Source: Gemmatimonadota bacterium
GTDB lineage: Bacteria > Latescibacterota > UBA2968 > GCA-2709665
Direction of reading: 5' to 3'
Assembly (NCBI GenBank): GCA_028874335.1
Contig: JAPPJY010000095.1
Location: 1-64,000, forward strand
DNA length: 64,000 nt
The notes beneath the pieces were generated by a model. It was not told the origin of the DNA. It saw only the letters and a list, made by a program, of their open reading frames with translations, and did no database searches. Positions 1 to 8,181 of this stretch are shown here, in pieces. A program made the position numbers and the translations under genes. The first letter of the stretch is position 1. The number at the start of each line of letters is the position of its first letter.

Positions 1-119
1 GCCCATATTTAATGTATCGTGGCTGCGCGCCCCTCGCCACTCTTGGGTGGGTTTGACCAACGCCGACCGGCGCTTTTGCAGCCGCGCGAAGACCGCTGGG
101 AATTTTAAGACAGCTTCTT
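1..119. repeat. Truncated copy 1 (long subtype) of dispersed terminal-inverted-repeat element family A
   Basis: Contains ...gggtttgaccaacgccgaccggcgcttttgcagccgcgcgaagaccgctgggaattttaagacagcttct, the reverse complement of the start of copies at 54088 and 60711; left end cut by the window. Confidence 0.8.
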
Positions 120-2097
120 AAATGAAGATTCTGTTTCCGATCGTTCCCGAAAAGTAGTCCACGATGCACCACACGCCAGCGCCGGTGGCCTCTCCCAGTA
201 TTATTCCGATGAAGAGCGGCCGGGTCCTCCGGTACAGCGTCGCCCCTCCGAATTTCAACACGGTCGCTTTCATCCACCAGGCCAAGAAGACACTGAAGAA
301 ATAGGTATCCGTGTACCAGATCGTACTCAATGGAAGCGCAACCGGGTGCAGAGGCCACCACCTGAGACGCATCCTCAGCAGGGTCAACAGACCTGCAATA
401 CCCATCCCGAGTCCGGTATAAAGCATGCCTTTCGTGAAAACGGGACTCGGCTCCAGCATGCGCGTCCCCACAAAGGCATCGAACGGGATCCGCGAATAAT
501 CACGGAAGTGCCGGTCCAGATTCAGACCGCCCCGCGCATAGCCCAGATCCAGCGTCATCGCGCTTGCGGTAACCAGTCCAACCCCCATCGCCGCGCCCAT
601 CGCCCAGATCAGGCCGCGCTTGCGCCTCATCCCCCTCGACAGCCACAGCGCCCCGAGGGCGCGGGGCATCACGTTGCTGACCCGCGTCATCGTCCAGGCG
701 TAACCGAACCCCAGCGTCACCAGCCCCGCCGGGCCGAAGGCCGACGAACCCGTTGCGCAGACCACGAACTCAGCCGGGTTGATGGGCGAATAGGTGGCTA
801 TGAATCCCGTCTCGCTCACAATCCGCGCAAGAACGAAAAACACCACGATACAAGAGAAGAACAGAAACAGGATCAGAGCGAGAGACATTCCCGCCTGGTA
901 CAACCAGCACCCAAGATATACCAGGCCCCCAAGGGTTCCGAAGACCGCGGCACGGTAGGAGATGACTTCACCGGAATCGTCGGCGGTTGACGACGTCCTG
1001 AACGCCCTGGTAAAGACCCCGCGCAGGTGGGCCCGCGCCGTCCACGCGCTGTACGCGGCCAGCACCAGCATGTATCCCATCCCTGTCAGCGCGAGAAACG
1101 ACGACCCGCGGGAACTGAACCGGCCGACCATACCCGAGACATCCGTATACTCCGCTCCGAAGACCGCCAGCGTCCCCCTGATGACCTTGGAGATGACGTT
1201 GAACACCCAGATGCTCAGGCTCACGTCCAGGTTCACAAAGTAGGAATACCCGAGAATTGCAAAGTGCATCCTCAGGGGTAACGGGGTCGTCCCCTGAAAA
1301 ATCCAGAGCATCGTCCCCATCTGGACCCGGGGCACCGTATGGAAATAGTGATTCAGACCATTGATCGTACCGATCAAAAGCGGGACGGCAAACCCCGCCC
1401 ACATCAATCGGTTCCTGAACAGCGGTCCCAGGCGCCCGGCATCCGTTTCCGTCATTTCCAGCGGCACCTGGAGAATCGGAAACGCGAACCGCTCGTGCTC
1501 CGACCACTGCCTCCGGAATATCACGGCGATGCATAACAACACTCCGAACAGCACCAAAAAAAACGACCCCCAACTTGCCAGGGGGGCCAGCCATGCCAGC
1601 CAGGGCAGGGGAACGCCGTGCGGAAGCCCCTCGTAGAATCCGCGCACCGCCTCGGCGTTACGGGGGGCCGTCCACGGCAGTATATGGGGCAGTACGGCTT
1701 CCAGGTCGGGGCGCTCCGGGGAAGCGTAGTAAGTTGCGCCAGTCAGAAAGGCGATCAGCCACTTGACCATCCACAGTGCCGGCATCGACACCAGAAGCAT
1801 CGAAAAAATGCACAGAAGCTCTCCACGTTTCAGGCGATGCGCCGGCTTCAGGACGACGTTGCAGAAAAGGATCAGTAAGAGAAAAACGAACAGGATGCCA
1901 CGGTCCACAAAATAGTAGTGGAGAGAGGTACCCTGGATCACCATACGGTTGTAGGGGATGACAACAGCCAGAAAGAGGCACAGAACGAGCCCGATCAGGA
2001 AGGCCCTGCCCGTCAGTCCGTCCCGTACCTCCTCACACACCCCGCTGCGTTCGCCAGGAGTCCCATCTCGAAGGCTCTCCGCCGGGAGGTCGGCCAT
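118..2097 (-). CDS. DUF6785/DUF6784-like polytopic membrane protein (paralog 1)
   Basis: 659-aa ORF, many hydrophobic segments; shares LTGRAFLIGLVLCLFL..YNRMVIQG....DRGILFVF and ARIVSETGFIATYSPINPAEFVVC with three other ORFs in the window. Confidence 0.85.
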   Translation of the reverse strand: MADLPAESLRDGTPGERSGVCEEVRDGLTGRAFLIGLVLCLFLAVVIPYNRMVIQGTSLHYYFVDRGILFVFLLLILFCNVVLKPAHRLKRGELLCIFSMLLVSMPALWMVKWLIAFLTGATYYASPERPDLEAVLPHILPWTAPRNAEAVRGFYEGLPHGVPLPWLAWLAPLASWGSFFLVLFGVLLCIAVIFRRQWSEHERFAFPILQVPLEMTETDAGRLGPLFRNRLMWAGFAVPLLIGTINGLNHYFHTVPRVQMGTMLWIFQGTTPLPLRMHFAILGYSYFVNLDVSLSIWVFNVISKVIRGTLAVFGAEYTDVSGMVGRFSSRGSSFLALTGMGYMLVLAAYSAWTARAHLRGVFTRAFRTSSTADDSGEVISYRAAVFGTLGGLVYLGCWLYQAGMSLALILFLFFSCIVVFFVLARIVSETGFIATYSPINPAEFVVCATGSSAFGPAGLVTLGFGYAWTMTRVSNVMPRALGALWLSRGMRRKRGLIWAMGAAMGVGLVTASAMTLDLGYARGGLNLDRHFRDYSRIPFDAFVGTRMLEPSPVFTKGMLYTGLGMGIAGLLTLLRMRLRWWPLHPVALPLSTIWYTDTYFFSVFLAWWMKATVLKFGGATLYRRTRPLFIGIILGEATGAGVWCIVDYFSGTIGNRIFI

Positions 2098-2173
2098 CCC
2101 TCACATCCTCTCTGTGCCGTACGTCCTGGTGCGGCGTCCCGCAGATATACGCCCGGCGAAGCATACATCATTC

Positions 2174-2761
2174 CTATGGATATATCTCCTTCATATAGAA
2201 CCAAAACACAAACTCCTGTCGGACCTTTCCGACGTCCATTTTCACCACCAATCCGAACTTACCTTCCTTTATATATCCTGGGATTACGTTTTTCAAATTC
2301 CAATGCATACGTACCCTTCCCTGTTGGATATGTTTCTGAGCCAATAGAACTGGGTCCTGCTCGACGTCGGGCAGTAGGGTTACCGCATGCATTTTCGGTA
2401 AGGGCATCTCATTAATCCATTTATGTCGTTTAGTTGGATCTGGCAATAATGTCTCAGGCCAGGTAATCCTTATTCGTTCTTGAGAAATATTGACAAAATA
2501 GGCTTCAACGACACGCCTTGGAAAACCAAACTGTACAATGAAATCTTTGGTTTTAAAGCCTGGTAACGCCGTCATTCGCTTCTTGACCATTCCACTCTTT
2601 GCCAAAGGGTCTTGAACCTCATGCCAACTTACTTCCGGTTCTACAATCTCACCCACTATGTTGGGTGACTCCACACCCACGAACTCAACTACATTATAGC
2701 TCCTGTTCGCCGCACAACCGCTAACAAGCAAACCGATCAATAATAACCTGGTCATAATCAA
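2174..2761 (-). CDS. putative lipoprotein of unknown function
   Basis: 195-aa ORF with signal peptide and lipobox (MIMTRLLLIGLLVSGC|AAN); lower GC than surroundings. Confidence 0.65.
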   Translation of the reverse strand: MIMTRLLLIGLLVSGCAANRSYNVVEFVGVESPNIVGEIVEPEVSWHEVQDPLAKSGMVKKRMTALPGFKTKDFIVQFGFPRRVVEAYFVNISQERIRITWPETLLPDPTKRHKWINEMPLPKMHAVTLLPDVEQDPVLLAQKHIQQGRVRMHWNLKNVIPGYIKEGKFGLVVKMDVGKVRQEFVFWFYMKEIYP

Positions 2762-2963
2762 TATTAAACGGCTCTTTAAGGCTGCGCCAACAAAGAAATC
2801 CCCCCTGGACCAAATAGACCAGACGGAGTACCTCCCTTGGGGCGAAGCCGCTAACGATCAATTCCCGTTGGCTTACATCACGATGTTGTATCGCAAACCG
2901 GTCTTAGTTGACGGCTGATCGCTCACCGGCAGCGCAGTTTTCCCGTGAGAACACCCTGCGGAA

Positions 2964-3842
2964 TCAGATTCCGATGCCGGCTTCGACGGGAGTTACCTTA
3001 CTCTCCTCGAGAACGGTCTGGATTTCATAGATTGATCCACTGCGCTCCGCAGGAGGAAGCGGTAGTCGGACAGGGGCGTCGACCATGCGCGGTTCCCGGG
3101 TGGGTTCCCCGCGGAGGATCTTTCCGTTGAATTCTTCCCAGGTAACAATGGGTTGGACCAGCGGAAAGGCATCTACCGCGCAATACATATATAGCAGAAG
3201 ACGCCGCGGCTTGCCGGATTTATTCGGGGCGGATGCGTGCAGCGTCCGGACGTGGTGGATAGAGATGCCGCCGGCCCTGATTTCGATCGGGACGGCGCCC
3301 TCACCGGTGAAGTCCGGCTCGGTAACCGCGCCGGCAAAACGGCCGTTGAGGTGGTGGTCGTGGATGCGCCCCTTGTGAGACCCCGGAATGACAAGAAGGC
3401 AGCCGTTTTCAATGGTCATATCGTCAATGGCGACGCCGACCGCGAGCAGGTCGTCGTTAGTATGGGGGTAGAACGCCCAGTCTTGGTGCCATTCCACGGG
3501 GCTGCCCACCTCCGCGGATTTCATGTTGAGCTTGTCTCCGTTGGTCCGTATACCGGGACCGATGAGCTGCGCGGTGATGTCCAGGATATTTCGGTGGCGC
3601 AGGCCCCGGGCGTACACGTCGTGGCTTCCGGACGGATTTACGAGGCGGCGCAACTGCGGGTTTTCCGGCGTATGGCCCGGTTCCAGATCGAATACGTCGG
3701 TGGTTTCGGTGACCTGCCGTGAAGCTTCGACAAACGCATCGGTGACCCGGCGAAGTTCCTCGACTTCCTCGTGTGAGAGGACGCCCTCCACACCCAGATA
3801 GCCGTTGGTGTGGTAGTAATCAATCTGTTCCTGAGAAAGCAT
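2964..3842 (-). CDS. phytanoyl-CoA dioxygenase (PhyH) family protein
   Basis: 292 aa; VEWHQDWAFYPHTNDD (HxD) and CLLVIPGSHKGRIHDHH..; distal His in HHVRTLHASAPNKS. Confidence 0.9.
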   Translation of the reverse strand: MLSQEQIDYYHTNGYLGVEGVLSHEEVEELRRVTDAFVEASRQVTETTDVFDLEPGHTPENPQLRRLVNPSGSHDVYARGLRHRNILDITAQLIGPGIRTNGDKLNMKSAEVGSPVEWHQDWAFYPHTNDDLLAVGVAIDDMTIENGCLLVIPGSHKGRIHDHHLNGRFAGAVTEPDFTGEGAVPIEIRAGGISIHHVRTLHASAPNKSGKPRRLLLYMYCAVDAFPLVQPIVTWEEFNGKILRGEPTREPRMVDAPVRLPLPPAERSGSIYEIQTVLEESKVTPVEAGIGI

Positions 3843-3899
3843 GGGTATGACTCCTCTTGGATGAAGTGATCGGTCCGTCAGCGCTGGACGTGCGACGCA

Positions 3900-5879
3900 T
3901 TACAGAAGGAACATATTGCCGACCTTTCCGGTGGCAAAGTCGATGAGGCTCCACGTGCCCAGGCAGACCGCCTCGCCCAGGATGATCCCGATAAAGAACG
4001 GCCTGGTCTTGCGATAGAGGGTCGCCCCGCCGAACTTCATTACCAGCGCCTTGATCCCCCATGCCAGAAAGATACTGAAATAATAGTGTTCTGTCATCCA
4101 TATCGTGCTTACGGGCAGGGCGATCGGGTGAATGGGCCACCATGACAGGCGCGTTCGCAGGACCATGAGCAGCGCGGCAAGGCCCAGCCCCAGGCCGGTA
4201 TATACGAATCCGCGGTAGAACACCGGGCTGGGATCCAGCAGCCGGCGTCCCACGTATTCGTCGAACGGCAACGCGGCGTCGTTCACGTCGCGGAACCAGT
4301 AGTCGAGGTTCCGGCCTCCGTGTGCGTAGCCGAGATCCAGCGTCGTGTGGCTGGCGACAACCAGCCCCACGGCCAGGGCGGCGCCCATCGCCCAGATCAG
4401 TCCCTGCGTCCGTCCCATTTCCCGCGCCAGCCTGAGCGCCGCGGATGCGCGGGGCATCAGCGTGTTCAGCCGTGTCATCGACCACACGTAACCCACGCCT
4501 GCGGTTACCAGACCGGTGGGACCGAACGCCGACGAACCGACCGCGCATACGACGAACTCCGACGGGTTCAACGGCGAATAGGTCGCGGCATAACCGGTTT
4601 CGCTGACGATTCTGGCAAGGACGAGAAAGACGACAAAGGAGGCGATGAACAGGAGTGCGATTACATGCGGCGGCAGTCCCGCCTGGTAGAGCCAGCATCC
4701 AAGATACAGCGTGCCCATCAAGACACAGGCCACCGCCGTCCGATAGGGTAGCACCTCCTCCGAATCGACGAGACGAGACGGGCGTCCCAGAACCTTCGTC
4801 CAGACGGCTTTCAGGTGGCCCCGGGCAATCCACAGGCTGTACCCGGCCAGCGCCAGCATATACCCCATGCCCATGAACGCCAGGAACTCCGACCCCTGGG
4901 AGCTGTGCCGCCCCACCATCCCGGATACGCCGTAGCGTTCCGCGCCCAGCATTGCAGACACGCCGTTTATGCACTTGGCGATAACGTTCAGGAGCCAGAT
5001 GCTGAGACTCACGTCCAGGTTCACGAAATAAGCATAACCCAGCAGGGCGAAGTTGAGCCTGATTGACATCGGAATCGCGCGCCGGAAGATCCAGATCACC
5101 GCGCGCAGGCTTATCCGGGGCAGTGTGTGGTAATAGCTGTGCAGCGCGTTCATCGAACCGATGGCGAACGGAATCGCAAACCCCGACCACATCATCCGGC
5201 CGCGGAACAGCGGTCCGATCCAACCGTCGCCGCGCTCGCCCATCGCTAGAGGAACCTGCATGATGGGGAAGGCGAATCGCTCGTGCTCCTCCCACTGTTT
5301 TCTGAGGATCACCGCCACACAGCCCAGCACCACGAACAGCGCGACCAGGAACGAGCCCCAGCTCCACAGAGGGACCACCCACGCCCACCAGGGCACGGAA
5401 CCGCCCTTCGGCAATCCTTCGTACAGCCATCTGACGGGCTCGGCGTCCAGCACCGCGAGCCACGGCAGGGAGTAGGGCAGGACAGCCTCCAGGTGCCGCA
5501 TCTCCGGAGACGCATAGTAGGTTACGCCCGTCATGAACCCGAGCAATGCCTTGGTCATCGCCCACGCCGGCATCAGGAGCAACAGCATTGCATAGATGGC
5601 CATCAACTCGCCCCGGCCCAGGGCGTAGCGGCGTTTCAGCAGACCGAGCAGCGGGTTGAGCAGTACGGCCAGACAGAAAAAGAGAAAAAGCACGCCCCGG
5701 TCCAGAAAGTACCAGCCCATAAAGGGGCCCTGGACCACCATCCTGTTGTATGTCAGCCAGATTCCAAGAAGAGCGCACAGTCCGAGGCCGATCAGGAACG
5801 CCCGGGGCGACAACCCGTCTTTCGCATTCGCGTCCGGTATCCCGAAATCCTGCGCGCCCGTTCGGGGACTCAATGCCAT
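3900..5879 (-). CDS. DUF6785/DUF6784-like polytopic membrane protein (paralog 2)
   Basis: 659 aa, homologous along its length to ORFs at 118, 8182 and 48337. Confidence 0.85.
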   Translation of the reverse strand: MALSPRTGAQDFGIPDANAKDGLSPRAFLIGLGLCALLGIWLTYNRMVVQGPFMGWYFLDRGVLFLFFCLAVLLNPLLGLLKRRYALGRGELMAIYAMLLLLMPAWAMTKALLGFMTGVTYYASPEMRHLEAVLPYSLPWLAVLDAEPVRWLYEGLPKGGSVPWWAWVVPLWSWGSFLVALFVVLGCVAVILRKQWEEHERFAFPIMQVPLAMGERGDGWIGPLFRGRMMWSGFAIPFAIGSMNALHSYYHTLPRISLRAVIWIFRRAIPMSIRLNFALLGYAYFVNLDVSLSIWLLNVIAKCINGVSAMLGAERYGVSGMVGRHSSQGSEFLAFMGMGYMLALAGYSLWIARGHLKAVWTKVLGRPSRLVDSEEVLPYRTAVACVLMGTLYLGCWLYQAGLPPHVIALLFIASFVVFLVLARIVSETGYAATYSPLNPSEFVVCAVGSSAFGPTGLVTAGVGYVWSMTRLNTLMPRASAALRLAREMGRTQGLIWAMGAALAVGLVVASHTTLDLGYAHGGRNLDYWFRDVNDAALPFDEYVGRRLLDPSPVFYRGFVYTGLGLGLAALLMVLRTRLSWWPIHPIALPVSTIWMTEHYYFSIFLAWGIKALVMKFGGATLYRKTRPFFIGIILGEAVCLGTWSLIDFATGKVGNMFLL

Positions 5880-5916
5880 CTTCCCGCCACCTCCATACCG
5901 TCATGGGAAAACGCTC

Positions 5917-6079
5917 AGAAGCTGTTTTAAAATTCCTGGTGAGTCCCGAGCGCGAGCGAAAATGTGTCGGTCAAGGCGGGCAAATCCGCCCATATTTGCC
6001 TATACGGGTGGGTTTGCCCAACGCAGACCGACGCTTTTGCAGCCGCGCGAAGACCGCTGGGGGTTTTAATACAGCTTCT
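5917..6079. repeat. Copy 2 (short subtype, ~163 bp) of element family A with terminal inverted repeats
   Basis: Begins agaagctgttttaaaattcc and ends ggttttaatacagcttct; internal block matches copies 1, 3 and 4. Confidence 0.85.
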
Positions 6080-8100
6080 CAGCCTTCCATCCTTACGTGG
6101 ATCGCCAGGACGTCGCAATCGCCGGGAATATCCAGCGGTATCCGTATCGTTCCGTCTTTCGCCGATATCACGCGGTCATTCCAGTTCGCGCCGGACCAGA
6201 TCTCGACTACGTCTCGCGCGCTTTTTCCTTCGGGAAGGACGATCTCCAGCGCCGTCTCGCTCCTTACAGGGGTATATGGAAACACGATGGCCAGGAGTGA
6301 ATCGCTGTTTTTGACCATCGGGAGCAACTCGATGGTGGGCACGGCCCGCCGGTCGGTCGGCCGCAGTGTTCGGTATTCGTCCACGGGTGGAAAGGGAGTC
6401 AGCCGCGCCAGGGGCCGTCGGTCGGCCGCCCAGAGGATCAATCTCCTCAGCAACGCCACGTTGGACGTCACCTCCAGAAAGGACATTCCTGGAACACTGC
6501 CGGTATATTTCACGGCAGGCATGCCCGCCAGCCAGGCCTCGCGCCGGGACCCCTCTTCAACCAGCACCAGGGCCGGCCGGCCATCCACGGTCCCCAGCAC
6601 CTGCCCGTCCGGATACCCGCCGTCCACCCGGGTCGTCAGGATTACGGGATGTTCCAGTCCCTCCGTAAGCGGATGGTTGTGCAAGAGATCGACTTCAAAG
6701 ATGCCCGACTCAATCTCCCATGGCAGCTTGCATGCGCCATTCCCTGCCCACGGAGCGGCCGGCCGGTTGCCGATCCACAGGAGCCCCTCTCCACGTTCCG
6801 CAACCGCGTTGACAACGTCGAGCTGGGACTGCGTGAGGCAATGCACCTCGGGGAGGATGACCGGGCCGCTCAGCTGATCGCCCGCGTCGTCCAGCCGCTG
6901 GTCCCAGAACCAGCGCCATGGCAGGCCGGTACGATAGACCATATCTACAATAGGGAGCAACCCATGATGTCCCCAGTTGGACTCGTAGTGGCCGGTGATC
7001 TCGGACTGCTGGGGCATGATCATCGTGGCGAAGCCGTAGGGGCGGTGGGACGCGAACATTGGCATGAGTCGCCGGGTTTCGTCGAAGGCCTCGAAATATC
7101 CGGGGATGATCTTCATCTGCTCGTAAGTGAACGGCATCACCAGATCCGCGCCGAGCGCAAACGGCACCACGCCGGCCAGCAGGCCGTCCTGCCGGCCCAT
7201 CGGAACGGCCTGCTCCGGCGGCATGAAGCCCTGCGGATAGATATCCACCTGCCGGTCCATACACGCGCCCATCAGGCTTCTGGTCGTCTCCGAAAGGATC
7301 CTGCGGTGGGGGCGGTGCAGGATGAGATCGTCGTGATTGAAATGATACGGGTCCGTCGCGATAACGTCCTGTGAACGCGCGTCGCGTGCGAGGCGGATGG
7401 CGGTCTGCCAGGCATTGTAGTTCCGCTCGGGGATGGCGGGACTGTGCTGGATGCCCACAGTCACGTCGGGACGGACGTCTTTGATGGCGCTTCGAAGCTC
7501 TGAGTGCACCGCCTCCCAGTTTTCAAAGCGGCACTCCAGCCATTTATACCACAACGGGTCATCCCAATCCGCAGCCCGGGGAGGCTTGACGCCGGTCCGT
7601 TCGCGGAATTCAGCCTCGCAGAAGCCGCAGTAACAGCCGATGGTTCCGTCTCCGAACCCGAGACACGCCTCGTCATTCAGGTGGATTTCACGTGTCGCCC
7701 GCCATTGGCAGATTTCCATAAGAAGGGACAGGTAGTGGGTCTTGTTTTCGGGGCGAAAAGGACACAACCAGCGGACCGGCAGTCCGTCCAGATCCAGCAC
7801 ATCGCCATCGCCGGCCATGTGCATCAGCCGGTGGGGTTCTTTCGCCACCAGACGTTCCTGATACTTGATGTACCCGGTGAAGGCGATGAATCCCAGGTCC
7901 CGTTCCTCACACATCCGGGCAAGCGCCTCCGACTGCGCCAGCGAAAACCCCTGCTGTTTTACCGCGGGTGTGACCGCCACCCCCGCACCCACGTCGGTGA
8001 ATCCTTCGCTGACAATCCGGTCGAGCGTCGACTCGTTCAGCACGACGTCAGGAAAGAGCAACAGCGCCGCGCGGCGGAGTTTCCGGTCAGGTTCCGGCAT
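6079..8100 (-). CDS. TIM-barrel glycosidase-like protein (GH-A/GH42-like), paralog 1
   Basis: 673 aa; REIHLNDEACLGFGDGTIGCYCGFCEAEF resembles acid/base and Cys-rich region of GH42-like proteins; paralogous to 13121 and 37896. Confidence 0.65.
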   Translation of the reverse strand: MPEPDRKLRRAALLLFPDVVLNESTLDRIVSEGFTDVGAGVAVTPAVKQQGFSLAQSEALARMCEERDLGFIAFTGYIKYQERLVAKEPHRLMHMAGDGDVLDLDGLPVRWLCPFRPENKTHYLSLLMEICQWRATREIHLNDEACLGFGDGTIGCYCGFCEAEFRERTGVKPPRAADWDDPLWYKWLECRFENWEAVHSELRSAIKDVRPDVTVGIQHSPAIPERNYNAWQTAIRLARDARSQDVIATDPYHFNHDDLILHRPHRRILSETTRSLMGACMDRQVDIYPQGFMPPEQAVPMGRQDGLLAGVVPFALGADLVMPFTYEQMKIIPGYFEAFDETRRLMPMFASHRPYGFATMIMPQQSEITGHYESNWGHHGLLPIVDMVYRTGLPWRWFWDQRLDDAGDQLSGPVILPEVHCLTQSQLDVVNAVAERGEGLLWIGNRPAAPWAGNGACKLPWEIESGIFEVDLLHNHPLTEGLEHPVILTTRVDGGYPDGQVLGTVDGRPALVLVEEGSRREAWLAGMPAVKYTGSVPGMSFLEVTSNVALLRRLILWAADRRPLARLTPFPPVDEYRTLRPTDRRAVPTIELLPMVKNSDSLLAIVFPYTPVRSETALEIVLPEGKSARDVVEIWSGANWNDRVISAKDGTIRIPLDIPGDCDVLAIHVRMEG

Positions 8101-8181
8101 CGGGTTCTCCCTCCATTTATATCGTGGCGACGATTCAGCAATCTGCGGCGCCCGTCTGCTTGCGCACCGTGGATTCGTTAC

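Noticed and set aside
3820-5904. 694-aa minus-strand ORF overlapping the DUF6785-like gene
   Set aside because: Out-of-frame shadow ORF: Arg/Gly/Pro-rich, no domain similarity; the overlapping 3900-5879 frame encodes a clear membrane-protein paralog.
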